From positions 40,452-104,451 of the forward strand of contig DILC01000034.1 in NCBI GenBank assembly GCA_002424865.1: 64,000 bases of DNA, read 5' to 3'. How positions within the stretch are numbered: the first letter of the stretch is position 1; every line of letters starts with the position of its first letter. The stretch comes from Rhodocyclaceae bacterium UBA5602 (GTDB lineage Bacteria; Pseudomonadota; Gammaproteobacteria; Burkholderiales; Rhodocyclaceae). The notes below the pieces were generated by a model, which did no database searches, was not told the DNA's origin, and saw only the letters and a list, made by a program, of their open reading frames with translations. Below are positions 28,995-39,243 of the stretch, one piece after another. A program made the translations under genes and the position numbers.

Positions 28995-30908
28995 ATGCAA
29001 CATCCATTGTCTGCCTATGTTCGCAACCTGCACGCACGCTTTTCCACGCTAAGGGACGGGCAAGTCGCCAATTACATCCCCGAATTGGGTCTAGCCAACC
29101 CGGACCATTTCGGTATTGTCCTGGTCGCCACGGATGGCACGATCTATGCCGCAGGAAATTGCGATCAGACCTTCACCATTCAGTCCATTTCAAAAGCCTT
29201 CGTTTATGCCACCGCCTTGCAGGACTCGGGACGCACCAAAGTGTTGCGTAAGGTACTCGTCGAGCCCTCTGGTGAAGCATTTAATTCCATTAGCCTGGAC
29301 CCTGTCTCCGGCGCGCCGTTAAATCCCATGATCAACGCGGGAGCGATTGCCATCGCCGGATTGGTCGGCGGCGGCAACGCGGCGGCACAATGGCAGCGCA
29401 TTGCATCTTCCCTCTCTGCCTTTGCCGGGCGGCCACTCACCGTCGATGAACGTGTTTATCAGTCCGAGAGCGATACCGGTTTTCGCAATCGCGCCATCGG
29501 CTGGATGCTGCGCAATAACAACATCATTGAAGACGATCCCATGCCCGTGGTGGAAAATTATTTTCGCCAATGCTCGCTGCTGGTGAATTGCCGCGACCTG
29601 GGCATCATGGGCGCCACGCTCGCCAATGGCGGCATCAACCCCCTGACCGGTCAACGTGTCGTGGATATTGAGCAGGTAGAAGCCACGCTCAGCGTGATGA
29701 GCACTTGTGGCATGTACGATTTTGCCGGCAGCTGGCTATATGATGTTGGCCTACCCGCCAAAAGTGGCGTGGGTGGCGGCATTTTGGCGATTCTGCCTGG
29801 CCGGTTCGCGGTAGCGACTTTTTCACCGCCCCTGGATGCCAAGGGCAACAGCGTGCGCGGCATTGCCGTATGCCGCCAGGTATCGCGCGACCTGGGTTTG
29901 CACATGATGAGCGCCATGCACAATAGCGATCTTGTCATGGCCAGCGAATACAGTGCCGCCGAAGCGCCCTCCAAGCGCTTTCGCGCACCGCAGGCCACCC
30001 GGCTTTTGCAGGAAAATGCTGACCGCATCCGCATCATTGGTCTGCAAGGAGAACTCACCGTTGACGGCATCGACCGGGTGGCGCGCCGCTTTCTCAACCG
30101 GCGCCAGGCCGATGGCCCCGCCATCAGGCTGGGTGTATTGAGCATGCATCGCGTGACCTCCATCACCGCATCCGCAGCACGGCTGCTACAGGAGCTGCGC
30201 AGGAATATCAGCGCAGAAGGCGGCCACCTGGTGTTTTCACACATGCAGTACTGTGCCGGACTCGAACCAGCCATGCGCCAAGCCTTGCTGCCGCAGCAAA
30301 GCGGCTTCTTGATGTTTGAAGACGACGATCTGGCAGTCGAATGGTGTGAAAACTGCCTGCTGGAAATCCTGGGTCACAAGGAAGACACTCGCGAGGCAAT
30401 ATCGCTGGATGATTTCAGCTTTTTCGATGGCTTGGATACGGCAGAAAAACTCGCCCTGAAAGGCTTGCTAACCTCCGCCCAATTTGCGTTTGGTGAAGAG
30501 GTGATCCGCGCTGGCGACCTGAATGACCCGCGCGTATTCCTGCTGCTGTCTGGCGAAGTCAGCGTGCTGATGGACACCACAAATGGCCATCGGCAACGCA
30601 TCGCCACACTTTGCCATGGGATGATTTTTGGCGAACTGGCCTTGCTCGGCCAAACCATGCGTACCGCAACCATCCAGGCTGACAGCGATATTTCCTGCTG
30701 GGTCTTCACGGCAACTGCGCTGAATGAGCTGATCTATGCCTACCCCCAGCTCAAATCAAAGCTGCTGGAAAAACTGGCACGCCTGTTTGCCGGCAATTTG
30801 CGCCAGGCTAATTCGTTTATCGTAAAACTCGTCAGCGCCCCCTATGAGTCCCAACCCAAAAGTCGGCGCTGGCGGGACGGCGAGTTTTATGACCGTGCGG
30901 CGCATTGA
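28995..30908 (+). CDS. glsA: Glutaminase fused to STAS and cyclic-nucleotide-binding domains
   Basis: 637 residues, about twice the length of a plain glutaminase. Residues 1-310 are a serine-dependent (beta-lactamase-fold) glutaminase with the S-x-x-K pair in QSISKAF (Ser64/Lys67) and blocks INAGAI, QSESDTGFRNRA, DLGIMGATLANGGINP, and MSTCGMYDFAGSW. Residues 340-450 form a STAS domain (IIGLQGELTVDGIDRV, TSITASAARLLQEL). Residues 475-605 form a cNMP-binding (CAP_ED) domain (GDLNDPRVFLLLSGEVSVL, GMIFGELALLG, RTATIQADSDISCW). The last 15 residues include KSRRWRDGE, encoded by a copy of the dispersed repeat. GGAGG at 28984-28988 precedes the start. Glutamine hydrolysis is probably controlled by a nucleotide ligand and a partner protein; that is inference. 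Confidence 0.9.
   Translation: MQHPLSAYVRNLHARFSTLRDGQVANYIPELGLANPDHFGIVLVATDGTIYAAGNCDQTFTIQSISKAFVYATALQDSGRTKVLRKVLVEPSGEAFNSISLDPVSGAPLNPMINAGAIAIAGLVGGGNAAAQWQRIASSLSAFAGRPLTVDERVYQSESDTGFRNRAIGWMLRNNNIIEDDPMPVVENYFRQCSLLVNCRDLGIMGATLANGGINPLTGQRVVDIEQVEATLSVMSTCGMYDFAGSWLYDVGLPAKSGVGGGILAILPGRFAVATFSPPLDAKGNSVRGIAVCRQVSRDLGLHMMSAMHNSDLVMASEYSAAEAPSKRFRAPQATRLLQENADRIRIIGLQGELTVDGIDRVARRFLNRRQADGPAIRLGVLSMHRVTSITASAARLLQELRRNISAEGGHLVFSHMQYCAGLEPAMRQALLPQQSGFLMFEDDDLAVEWCENCLLEILGHKEDTREAISLDDFSFFDGLDTAEKLALKGLLTSAQFAFGEEVIRAGDLNDPRVFLLLSGEVSVLMDTTNGHRQRIATLCHGMIFGELALLGQTMRTATIQADSDISCWVFTATALNELIYAYPQLKSKLLEKLARLFAGNLRQANSFIVKLVSAPYESQPKSRRWRDGEFYDRAAH
30858..30882 (-). repeat. Dispersed 27-bp repeat, copy 4 (inside the glsA 3' end)
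   Basis: AAAAGTCGGCGCTGGCGGGA then CGGCG. It is read as KSRRWRDG in the C-terminal tail of the glutaminase, beyond the cNMP domain. Confidence 0.85.
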
Positions 30909-30941
30909 CCATCCCTGAACCGCACTTGGTCGCGAGCAGCG

Positions 30942-30963
30942 CTGCATGCCGCCACTCTATAAT
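30942..30963 (+). promoter_or_regulatory. Candidate promoter of the hybrid kinase gene
   Basis: TATAAT at 30958-30963, 106 bp before the kinase ATG, preceded by GCATGCCGCC. The same GCATGCCGCC plus TATAATTC arrangement occurs before prfB (52077-52096). No clear -35. Confidence 0.4.
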
Positions 30964-31069
30964 TCCCGATAGACATTACCCCATCAGGCGCAGTGGCTCA
31001 GGACAAGTTAACATGGATGCACCTGCCCCCTGAATCACTGCCAAAGTCCATCTTCTTAAGGTGCATTGC

Positions 31070-34000
31070 ATGAAACCTGATTCACTGCTGTTTGGCAGAC
31101 GCTGCAGCCTGACTGGCCTTTTGGCCGCGTTTTTGGCAGCCTTCCTGTGCGCTTTCCATTTGACCGCATTTGCCATGGCGCAGGGCACAGCGCTCGACGT
31201 CAGCCAAATGGGCCAGACGCCAGTTTCCCTGACCGAGTATTCCACTGTCCTGAACGATCCCGACTTGAACCTGACATTAACCGATGTCCAATCGGCAAGG
31301 ATTGCAGAGATTTTCAAGCCAAATGCCTTTACGGCCGAGACCCTGCATTTTGGCGAACCGGGTTCAGCCTGGTGGTTCCGCCTTGTATTGAAAAATGACA
31401 CTGACCATCCGCAAGAGCGAATGCTTGAGGTGGCCAATAACCAGCTGCTCCATGCGGATTTTTATGCCGCACAGGCAAAGCCGTCTGGCGGAACAGCGGC
31501 CAATCTGGCCATGCCCTTTACGCGCCCGTATCCCGACCGGCACTTTGTTTTTGCTGTGCCCCTGCCCGCGCACACCGAGCAGGTTTATTTCCTGCGGCTT
31601 CAAGCCAAGTCTTCGCAGCTGGTTCCGCTCCGGCTATGGACGCCAGCGGCTCTCCATGCCTTTGAAAACCAGCAACATTTGGTACACGGGTGGTTTTTGG
31701 GCACGGCGGCAGCGATGATATTTTTCAGCCTTCTGGCTTTCATGTTGCTGCGTCGCGATGTGATCTATTTGTCATATGGCAGTTTTATCGCTGCGCTGGC
31801 GCTGACGCTCTTATCGCGGAATATTCTGGTCACGGCATATCTCTGGCCTGATTCGGCGCCCTGGCCGGGCCTTGTGATGCCCATCGGTTTTGTCCTCAGC
31901 GCAGGTACGCTGCTGTTTTTCACAAGAACACTGCTGCGCACCCGCCAACGGATGCCAAAGCCCGATCGCATCCTCAAGATGCTGGCGGGGCTCTACCTGT
32001 GCTCCCCGCTCCTGGCCGTGGTTGCGCCACAGGCCTTCGCTGAATATGCGGCAATATCCTATGTCATGGCGGTAGCCATGGCGCTTGCTGTCTGCCTGGT
32101 TTGCGCCTTTATTCGGGAACGTAGCGCCTATTACTTGTTGGCAGCACTGGCCATGCCTTTATTGGGTGTTGCCTTGACGGACATGCGCAGCCTAGGTTTG
32201 CTGATCGGCACGTCAGGTGAGATCGGGCCGCTGCTTGGCAACCTCCTGGTCAGCAACGCAACGCAGTTTTTTGTCTCCCTGCAAGTTGTATTGCTGGCCA
32301 TAGCGCTTGGCGATCGCCTGAATCAGGCATGGCAAGAGAAAGTAAAAGCCCAGGAGGACATTGCCGAAAGCTTGCGACAGAACGAGCGCCTGCTTGAGAA
32401 AAGCATCGCTGACCGCACCCAGGCCGTAGAAGAAACGCGCTTGACGATTGAAACCCTGGGCAACATCGGGCGCGAACTCACTGCCAGCCTCGACCGTGCA
32501 GCCGTGTTTGCCGCGCTGAAGCGGTACCTGTTTCACGACCGCAGCGCGCATCTTGCCGTGGATAGCCTCACTATCTATTTGCTGGATGATCATGGCATGA
32601 CCCTGACAAACGTCTTTCATGCCGGTGAAAACTTGACTCAGACACCCGCCACCGTCAGCCGCCATGATGGAACCTCCTATGTAGCCCGCGCAATTCGCGA
32701 ACGCTGCGACCTGATAGCCCGCGAAAGGGATCCGCAGATGGCAGGCGCATCCCGTCAGGTGGCTGATAAGCAGCGGGCGGGCGATAAAAACACTCATCCC
32801 GATCCAGCAAAAGGCAAATCGCACAGCGGCCTTTATTCGTTGCTGGCGGTGGGTGACCGCCTGCTCGGCGTGATGGCCATCGAAGCTGCCCGGCCTTCTG
32901 CCTATGGCGAACCCGAGAAAGTGATTTTCCGTGCGCTCTCGTCCCATACCGCGATTGCCATCCACAATACCCGCATGGTAGAAGCACTTGAGGTTTCACT
33001 GAATGAAACTGTTGAGGCGCGCAAGAAGGCAGAAGACGCCACAGCGTCAAAATCCGCCTTCCTGGCCAACATGAGCCATGAGATCCGCACCCCGATGAAT
33101 GCCATTATCGGCATGAGCCATCTTGCGCTCAAAACCAAGCTTGATAGCCAGCAGCGCGACTATCTGATCAAGGTGCAGCAATCCGGCCACCACCTGTTGG
33201 GCATCATTAACGACATCCTTGACCTCTCCAAGATCGAGGCGGGCAAACTTGAGCTTGAAATTGCCGAATTCAGCCTTGAGCAGCTGCTGATCAAGGTCGG
33301 CAATCTCATTAGCGACAAGGTCAGCAGCAAAGGGCTGGAGCTATTGTTCGATGTCGCCCAGGATGTGCCCGACCAGTTGCAGGGCGATGCTCTGCGCCTG
33401 TCACAGATGCTCATCAACTACGCCAACAACGCCGTCAAATTCACCGAACACGGCGAAATCGACATTGCCGTGCGCGTCCATCAGCGCGATGCAAATGGCA
33501 TCCTGCTGCGCTTTTCCGTGCGCGACACCGGCATCGGCCTCACCCCCGAGCAGATGGGCAAGCTGTTCCAGAACTTCCAGCAAGCGGATGTCTCCACCAC
33601 GCGCAAATATGGCGGCACCGGCTTGGGGTTGTCCATCACCAAGATACTCGCCAATCAAATGGGCGGGGAGGTCGGCGTCGACAGCGACTACGGGCAGGGC
33701 TCCACCTTCTGGTTTACCGCCCGTCTGGCGGTTGGCACGGCCTCGCCACGCGAATTGCGCCCGCAACCAGACCTGCGCGGCCGCCGGGTTCTTGTCGTAG
33801 ACGATCTCGATACCGCCCGCCGGGTGCTGGGCGAAATGCTCACCAGCATGAGTTTTCAGGTAGGCCTTGCCGCCAGCGGCGAGGATGCAATCCGCCAGCT
33901 GCAAGCCGCCGACGCAAGCGATATCCCCTATGACATCGTTTTGTTGGACTGGAAAATGCCCGTTCTGGATGGCATTGGGACAGCGCAACGCCTGCAAACC

Positions 34001-35302
34001 CTGCCGCTCATCCATCCACCCAAACTGCTCATGCTCACTGCGTATGGCCGCGAAGGCGTTGCCGAGGAAGCAAATAAAGCAGGCATCGCCAAAGTGATGG
34101 ACAAGCCCATCACGCCATCGAGCCTGTTCGACACCTTGATTGACCTGATGGGCGGCACGCCGCGCGCACGGGATGAGGCTGAATTCAGCACAGGCGCTGT
34201 CACGATAGAGGCGCTGGGCGTCATTCACGGCGCGCGCATCCTGCTGGCAGAAGACAATGAACTGAACCAGCAAGTCGCTTGCGAGATACTGCGCGATGTG
34301 GGCATGGTGGTGGATGTTGCTGAAGATGGCCGCATTGCCTGCGAGAAAGCGCAGGCCCAGGCCAATAGCCTGCACCCCTATGACCTGATCCTGATGGACA
34401 TCCAAATGCCGGTGATGGATGGCATAGAAGCCACGCGGGCGATCCGCGCCGAAAAATTCGGCGCCGGCATCCCGATTGTTGCGATGACCGCCAATGCCAT
34501 GATTTCCGACCAGGAAGAGTGCAAGGCCGCCGGCATGGTGGACTTCATTCCCAAACCAATCGATCCGGATGTCCTGTTCCGCGCATTGCTGCGCTGGATC
34601 AAACCGCGGTTCAATGACAACAACATTGCCGCCACGCCGCTTGCTCTTGAAGCCCAGGCGCCCCAAGTTCCGCAACCGCCCAAAACCGAAGAAACCTTGC
34701 CACGCGCCATCCCTGGACTGGATCAGGCCGAAGGCCTGCGCAGAGTACTGGGCAAGCCATTACGCTACATCTCCATGCTGCGCAGGTTTGCCGACACCCA
34801 GGCCCAGGCGGTAGCGGACATCCGGCAAGCGCTGCAGGCGCAAGACAGCAAGATGGCCGAACGGCTGGCACATACGCTCAAAGGGCTGGCTGGCAATATC
34901 GCGGCAGCGGATTTACAGCGTGCCGCCAAGGCAGTCGATGACGCGCTGCGTGACGGCAATGCCGATGGCACGCTGGATGTCCTGCTCGATGCGCTGGAAG
35001 CCACCCTCGCGCAGCAAATAAAAGACATCCTCTCGGCGCTGCCATCAACCGCTGCCACAGTAACGCACCAAGCCGGGGACGCGCAACAGCTCGCCACCGT
35101 ATGCCAGCAATTGAGCACCCTGCTGGCCAGTGACAGCAATGCGGAACGCCTGGTCAAAGAGCATGGCGATTTGCTCCAGGCCGCCTTCCCCAGGCATTTT
35201 GCCGAGCTGCAATCGGCCGTCAATCAATTTGATAGCGAGCGTGGTTTGGAAATACTGCAGAACGCCATCACCCACTCAGGACAGGATAGCGATAAAGCCT
35301 GA
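31070..35302 (+). CDS. Hybrid sensor histidine kinase (7TMR-DISM, GAF, HisKA, HATPase, REC, REC, HPt)
   Basis: 1410 residues. Signal peptide (about 1-37), then an extracytoplasmic 7TMR-DISMED2-like beta domain (about 45-185), a seven-helix membrane block (about 200-410), coiled coil, GAF-like domain (about 455-620), HisKA with phospho-His in [12 protein letters not shown] (about residue 669), HATPase (to about 895, with the G boxes DTGIGLT and GGTGLGLSI), REC1 (905-1025, Asp in LLDWKMP), REC2 (1055-1175, Asp in LMDIQMP) and an HPt domain (His in AHTLKGLAG, about 1267). Everything needed for a complete phosphorelay is in one chain. It lies 272 bp upstream of mshE, so pilus control is a reasonable guess. 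ATG 31070 is preferred to the upstream GTG. Confidence 0.93.
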   Translation: MKPDSLLFGRRCSLTGLLAAFLAAFLCAFHLTAFAMAQGTALDVSQMGQTPVSLTEYSTVLNDPDLNLTLTDVQSARIAEIFKPNAFTAETLHFGEPGSAWWFRLVLKNDTDHPQERMLEVANNQLLHADFYAAQAKPSGGTAANLAMPFTRPYPDRHFVFAVPLPAHTEQVYFLRLQAKSSQLVPLRLWTPAALHAFENQQHLVHGWFLGTAAAMIFFSLLAFMLLRRDVIYLSYGSFIAALALTLLSRNILVTAYLWPDSAPWPGLVMPIGFVLSAGTLLFFTRTLLRTRQRMPKPDRILKMLAGLYLCSPLLAVVAPQAFAEYAAISYVMAVAMALAVCLVCAFIRERSAYYLLAALAMPLLGVALTDMRSLGLLIGTSGEIGPLLGNLLVSNATQFFVSLQVVLLAIALGDRLNQAWQEKVKAQEDIAESLRQNERLLEKSIADRTQAVEETRLTIETLGNIGRELTASLDRAAVFAALKRYLFHDRSAHLAVDSLTIYLLDDHGMTLTNVFHAGENLTQTPATVSRHDGTSYVARAIRERCDLIARERDPQMAGASRQVADKQRAGDKNTHPDPAKGKSHSGLYSLLAVGDRLLGVMAIEAARPSAYGEPEKVIFRALSSHTAIAIHNTRMVEALEVSLNETVEARKKAEDATASKSAFLANMSHEIRTPMNAIIGMSHLALKTKLDSQQRDYLIKVQQSGHHLLGIINDILDLSKIEAGKLELEIAEFSLEQLLIKVGNLISDKVSSKGLELLFDVAQDVPDQLQGDALRLSQMLINYANNAVKFTEHGEIDIAVRVHQRDANGILLRFSVRDTGIGLTPEQMGKLFQNFQQADVSTTRKYGGTGLGLSITKILANQMGGEVGVDSDYGQGSTFWFTARLAVGTASPRELRPQPDLRGRRVLVVDDLDTARRVLGEMLTSMSFQVGLAASGEDAIRQLQAADASDIPYDIVLLDWKMPVLDGIGTAQRLQTLPLIHPPKLLMLTAYGREGVAEEANKAGIAKVMDKPITPSSLFDTLIDLMGGTPRARDEAEFSTGAVTIEALGVIHGARILLAEDNELNQQVACEILRDVGMVVDVAEDGRIACEKAQAQANSLHPYDLILMDIQMPVMDGIEATRAIRAEKFGAGIPIVAMTANAMISDQEECKAAGMVDFIPKPIDPDVLFRALLRWIKPRFNDNNIAATPLALEAQAPQVPQPPKTEETLPRAIPGLDQAEGLRRVLGKPLRYISMLRRFADTQAQAVADIRQALQAQDSKMAERLAHTLKGLAGNIAAADLQRAAKAVDDALRDGNADGTLDVLLDALEATLAQQIKDILSALPSTAATVTHQAGDAQQLATVCQQLSTLLASDSNAERLVKEHGDLLQAAFPRHFAELQSAVNQFDSERGLEILQNAITHSGQDSDKA

Positions 35303-35376
35303 AACCCTCCCGCTATCCCAACGCGCGGACGTGCGCGCGATGTCAAGCGTGATGGGAAGCGTGATATCAAGCGCGC

Positions 35377-35403
35377 AAAAAAGTCGGCGCCGGCACGACG
35401 GCG
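35377..35403 (-). repeat. Dispersed 27-bp repeat, copy 5 (intergenic, upstream of mshE)
   Basis: AAAAAAGTCGGCGCCGGCAC then GACGGCG, in the 272-bp gap between the hybrid kinase and mshE. Confidence 0.85.
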
Positions 35404-35476
35404 AGTATGCTGTAAGCGTGTGTTCATGAGCCAATTCAGCACAGTGGATTGATAAAATAGGCCGACAGGGTGACGA

Positions 35477-35499
35477 CGTATGTACAACAAGTACATACG
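35477..35499. promoter_or_regulatory. Perfect 23-bp dyad upstream of mshE, candidate operator
   Basis: CGTATGTAC-AACAA-GTACATACG is a perfect 9-bp inverted repeat with a 5-bp centre, 75 bp before the mshE ATG. It has no following T-tract, so it is not a terminator. The shape suits a dimeric regulator such as a TetR- or LuxR-type protein; no such regulator gene is adjacent. Confidence 0.55.
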
Positions 35500-35574
35500 C
35501 GACGATTGCGATGATCGCTGCGGCTGGATTTGCGTGGTTTTCACATAACAACAAATATTATTGGGGTATTTGCA

Positions 35575-37308
35575 ATGACAGCCATACAGGCAATAAAGAC
35601 AGCAGCAAAAACAGAACAACTTGGCGCAGCGCTCATCAAGCACGGCTACCTGACACAGACACGGCTTACCGAAGCGCTGGCCGAACAAAAGCGCACCGGG
35701 CGCATGCTGGGCCGCGTCCTGATTGAAAACAACTTCATTACCGAAGAGCAAATGGCGCGGGTGCTTGCCGAGCAGCAAGGCCTCCCCTTTGTTGATTTAC
35801 GCCGCTTCGAGGTTGTGCCCGCACTTGTCCATGTGCTGACTGAAGTTCAAGCCCGCCGCTACAAGGCGCTGATTCTCGAAGACCGTAGCGATGCTTATCT
35901 GGTTGGCTTGACCGATCCCACCAGCCTGCGCGACCAGGATGAACTGGCCAAGCTGGTCGGGCGGCCGATCTATGTCGCCGTCATCACCAATGAGCAGTTC
36001 AGCAAAACCGCTGACCGGATATACCGCAAGACCGACCAGCTGGATGAATACGCCAACCAAGCCAAACGCGAAATCGAACGTGAAAGCGACGTCATTGACC
36101 TTAATCAGCTCAAGTTTTCCATTGATGACGCCGATGCCCCCGTCATCAAATTCCTGCAGACTGTGTTTGAAGAGGCCATTCAGATGCGCGCCTCGGATAT
36201 TCATATCGAACCGGAAGAAAAACGGCTGACCGTGCGTTTCCGCATTGACGGCGAGCTCCACCAGCAAGTCCAGGCTGACTTGCGGATTGCCACGGCGCTG
36301 CTGGTCAGGTTAAAGCTCATGGCCGGCCTTGATATTGCCGAAAAACGCCTGCCCCAGGACGGCAGCATTTCGATGATCAGCAATTTCCAGCGTGTAGATA
36401 TACGCTTATCCACCATTCCCACGCTGCACGGTGAATCAGCCGTCATGCGCCTGCTGATCCAGAGCCAGGGCCTGCGCGACCTCAATCAATCGGGCATGCC
36501 GCCTGACATGCTGCACAGGTTCAAGAAACTCATCCAGTCACCCCATGGCATCGTACTCGTCACCGGCCCTACCGGTTCTGGCAAGACCACCACTTTATAT
36601 GGCGCACTGGGCATTCTCAACCAGCGCAACGTCAAGATTTTGACCATTGAAGACCCGGTTGAATACCGCATCCCCGGTATCACCCAAGTTCAGGTGAATG
36701 AAAAAATCGACCTCACCTTTCCACGCATGTTGCGCTCCTTCCTGCGCCAGGATCCCGACATCATGCTAGTTGGCGAGATCCGCGACCAGGATACGGCAGA
36801 AATTGCTACCCGCGCCGCCATGACCGGCCACATGGTGCTCTCCACCATGCACACCAACGATTCCGCCAGCACGCCGGGGCGCCTGCTCAACATGGGGCTG
36901 CCCGGTTTTTTAATCTCCTCTACCTTGCTCGGTGTTGTCTCGCAGCGCCTGCTGCGCGTAATTTGCCCTGACTGCGCCCAGCCTTACGAACCCTCTGTCG
37001 ATGAAATGGCCTGGGCCAGGCATTATTATCCTGGCGACGAGCTCTCGCAAGCTGCCTTCCGCAAGGGGAAAGGCTGTGCCCGCTGCAACAGCAGCGGTTT
37101 TTTGGGACGTGTCGGCGTCTTTGAGCTTCTCGAAATGAACCCTACCCTCACCGCCGTTCTTAACCAAGGCGACCATGTTGCATTTGAAATTGCAGCGCGC
37201 CAATCGCTCGGTCGGCATAGCCTTGAAATGAGCGCGCTCAGCCTGGTGGCACGGGGGGAAACCACCATCGCCGAAGCCATGAGAGTTGTCACCTCCACCG
37301 AGTTCTAA
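35575..37308 (+). CDS. mshE: MSHA pilus assembly ATPase MshE (GspE/PilB family)
   Basis: 577 residues. This hexameric cytoplasmic ATPase powers pilus extension. An N-terminal T2SSE_N domain (about 20-130, LGAALIKHGYLTQTRLTEAL, the MshEN c-di-GMP-binding type) precedes the core. The core has Walker A GPTGSGKTTTLYG (about 331), the Asp box EDPVEYRIPG, Walker B VGEIRDQDTAEI, the His box, and a tetra-Cys zinc site (CPDC ... CARC, about 464-504). MshEN domains bind c-di-GMP in known MshE proteins, so the nearby GGDEF proteins may act on it; whether the ligand residues are kept was not checked. An upstream TTG start is possible, but ATG 35575 follows GGGG and suits family length. Confidence 0.92.
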   Translation: MTAIQAIKTAAKTEQLGAALIKHGYLTQTRLTEALAEQKRTGRMLGRVLIENNFITEEQMARVLAEQQGLPFVDLRRFEVVPALVHVLTEVQARRYKALILEDRSDAYLVGLTDPTSLRDQDELAKLVGRPIYVAVITNEQFSKTADRIYRKTDQLDEYANQAKREIERESDVIDLNQLKFSIDDADAPVIKFLQTVFEEAIQMRASDIHIEPEEKRLTVRFRIDGELHQQVQADLRIATALLVRLKLMAGLDIAEKRLPQDGSISMISNFQRVDIRLSTIPTLHGESAVMRLLIQSQGLRDLNQSGMPPDMLHRFKKLIQSPHGIVLVTGPTGSGKTTTLYGALGILNQRNVKILTIEDPVEYRIPGITQVQVNEKIDLTFPRMLRSFLRQDPDIMLVGEIRDQDTAEIATRAAMTGHMVLSTMHTNDSASTPGRLLNMGLPGFLISSTLLGVVSQRLLRVICPDCAQPYEPSVDEMAWARHYYPGDELSQAAFRKGKGCARCNSSGFLGRVGVFELLEMNPTLTAVLNQGDHVAFEIAARQSLGRHSLEMSALSLVARGETTIAEAMRVVTSTEF

Positions 37309-37329
37309 TTCAACGACAGAAAGGCCGTC

Positions 37330-38562
37330 ATGGAAGTCTTCGAATACAAAGGCCGCAACAATCATGGCGAGATCATGACCGGCACGATTGAATCACCCAG
37401 CCGGGATGCGGTCGCCCAGTGGTTGCTGACCACCGGCATTTCCCCGATCACCATCAACCTGCAAAGCGACAGCACGCGCGAGTTGCCCCAGTGGTTGCAG
37501 CGCATCATTGAGAGCAGCACGTTCAAACTGCGCGACCTCCTGCTATTTACCCGACAAATGGCGACCATGATCAAGGCCGGCGTACCCATGATCCAGTCGC
37601 TCGCCAGCATTCAGAAGTCAACCATCAACAAGACGCTGGTGCGCATCCTGCGCGGCATGCGTGCCGACCTGGAAAAAGGGGCTGACCTCAGCACCGCCCT
37701 GGCCCAACACCCGAAATTCTTCAACGAGTATTACGTCGCCATGGTCCGTGTTGGCGAGAACTCCGGCCAACTTGAAGAAATTTTCCGTCGGCTGTCTGCC
37801 CAGATCGAGTTCGAAGACCACATGCAAAAAAAGATCAAAAGCGCCTTGCGTTACCCCAGCTTTGTGTTGATCGCCATCGCCATTGCGGTCGGCATCCTGA
37901 CCCTCTTTGTCATCCCCGTCTTCGCCACGTTCTTTGACAAGTTTGGCGCTACCTTGCCATTGATGACCCGGGTTTTGATCGTGGCTTCCAATTTCGCCTT
38001 GAACTACTGGTGGTTTGTGCTGGGCATAGCCGCGGGATGTTTTTATGGCTTCAGGCTATTTGTCAGCCAACGCGCAGGCCGCTATCAATGGGACAAATTC
38101 AAGCTGCGCCTGCCCATCGCCGGCAACATCCTGAAAAAGGCGACGCTATCGCGTTTCTGCCGCGCCCTGTCGACGGCAAGCAAAAGCGGCGTGCCGTTGA
38201 TACAGGCATTTACCCTCGTCTCCCGCGTGGTTGACAATGCCTTTTATGAAGATCGCATCCTGTCCATGCGCGCCGGCATCGAGCGTGGCGAAAGCATGCT
38301 GCGTGTCTCGCAGGCATCTGGCATCTTTATGCCGCTTGAATTACAGATGATTGCGGTCGGCGAGGAAACAGGGGACATTGACGGCATGCTCGCCAAAGTA
38401 GCAGACATCTACCAGGAAGACGTTGAATACGATATCGCACGGCTCAGTGAAGCCATCGAACCCATCGTCATGACCGCCCTGGGCATATTGGTGCTTATCC
38501 TCATGCTGGGCATTTTCCTGCCGATGTGGCAACTCGGTGCCGCTGTCAGGGGGCGGCACTGA
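37330..38562 (+). CDS. mshG: MSHA inner-membrane platform protein MshG (GspF/PilC family)
   Basis: 410 residues. It is the polytopic platform on which MshE acts. Two T2SSF domains are visible: the first with LLLFTRQMATMIKAGVPMIQSL and the second with LSRFCRALSTASKSGVPLIQAF, each followed by a membrane hairpin. A third helix is near the C-terminus (VMTALGILVLILMLGIFLPMW). It starts 22 bp after mshE, and its stop is followed after one base by the next gene, so it is clearly an operon. Confidence 0.92.
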   Translation: MEVFEYKGRNNHGEIMTGTIESPSRDAVAQWLLTTGISPITINLQSDSTRELPQWLQRIIESSTFKLRDLLLFTRQMATMIKAGVPMIQSLASIQKSTINKTLVRILRGMRADLEKGADLSTALAQHPKFFNEYYVAMVRVGENSGQLEEIFRRLSAQIEFEDHMQKKIKSALRYPSFVLIAIAIAVGILTLFVIPVFATFFDKFGATLPLMTRVLIVASNFALNYWWFVLGIAAGCFYGFRLFVSQRAGRYQWDKFKLRLPIAGNILKKATLSRFCRALSTASKSGVPLIQAFTLVSRVVDNAFYEDRILSMRAGIERGESMLRVSQASGIFMPLELQMIAVGEETGDIDGMLAKVADIYQEDVEYDIARLSEAIEPIVMTALGILVLILMLGIFLPMWQLGAAVRGRH

Positions 38563-38563
38563 T

Positions 38564-39121
38564 ATGCGCACTGCACATACGCCCCTTTTGCTTGGTGAGA
38601 GCCCCTTGTTCTGGTTCAAATTATGCTTGGCAATCGCCGGTGTGGCCTTGGTCATTGCCGGCCTGGGCTTGGTGCGGAAAAATGGCAGGCCAGGTTGGCT
38701 GGATACGCTGCATGGCTGGCTGTTGAACCACGATTTTTGGGAATTCTGTTCCCGCCCATGGAAAGTGGAGCGCTTCGTTTACCGGCACCACCGCCTGTTT
38801 GGCGGCACCATCAGCGCCGGTGCGCTCACCCTCCTGGGGCTGCTGTATTCATGGCATAACCGCTTGCCCGGCATGCAACCACAACCCCTTGGCCCAGGTG
38901 TGCATGTGGCCGAATTGGCAGCATGGACAATAGCTACCGCTGTGCTGGTTATCGGCATTGCCATGTTCATCAGGCCCAGTGTTTTAAAAGGCGTTGAAGC
39001 CATCTCCAACCGCTGGATAGAACTGCCGCTGCCCAGACTGGGCACGACACGGCCAATCGGCATTCTGCTGACCCTGCTCGGATTGGCTTGTATCGCCGCC
39101 GCCTGGATGGCCGGTGCATGA
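38564..39121 (+). CDS. Unknown four-helix membrane protein in the msh operon
   Basis: 185 residues with four predicted membrane helices: about 15-36 (FWFKLCLAIAGVALVIAGLG), 80-98 (GGTISAGALTLLGLLYSW), 118-138 and 160-183 (GILLTLLGLACIAAAWM). A conserved-looking patch FWEFCSRPWKVERFVYRHHR sits between helices 1 and 2. I do not recognise the family. It begins one base after the mshG stop, so it is co-translated with the pilus platform and may be a pilus accessory factor. In Vibrio MshF occupies this position, but that is a different-looking single-helix protein. Confidence 0.75.
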   Translation: MRTAHTPLLLGESPLFWFKLCLAIAGVALVIAGLGLVRKNGRPGWLDTLHGWLLNHDFWEFCSRPWKVERFVYRHHRLFGGTISAGALTLLGLLYSWHNRLPGMQPQPLGPGVHVAELAAWTIATAVLVIGIAMFIRPSVLKGVEAISNRWIELPLPRLGTTRPIGILLTLLGLACIAAAWMAGA

Positions 39122-39192
39122 GCAGAAAACAGCTTGTGGCAGAAAACCGAGCGTCATCGGACATGGTAAACACCGATGACGGTGTCCTCGCG

Positions 39193-39218
39193 AAAAAATC
39201 GGCGCTGTCGGGACGGCG
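39193..39218 (-). repeat. Dispersed 27-bp repeat, copy 6 (intergenic, msh locus)
   Basis: AAAAAATCGGCGCTGTCGGG then ACGGCG, between the convergent four-helix gene and the mshP-like gene. It has two substitutions from consensus. Confidence 0.8.
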
Positions 39219-39243
39219 TTGATTTTGATACCACCAGGTCCAT

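Noticed and set aside
33401..34675. A 424-residue open frame antisense to the hybrid kinase
   Set aside because: It lies entirely opposite conserved HATPase and receiver domains and has no recognisable motifs; it is a shadow of codon bias.
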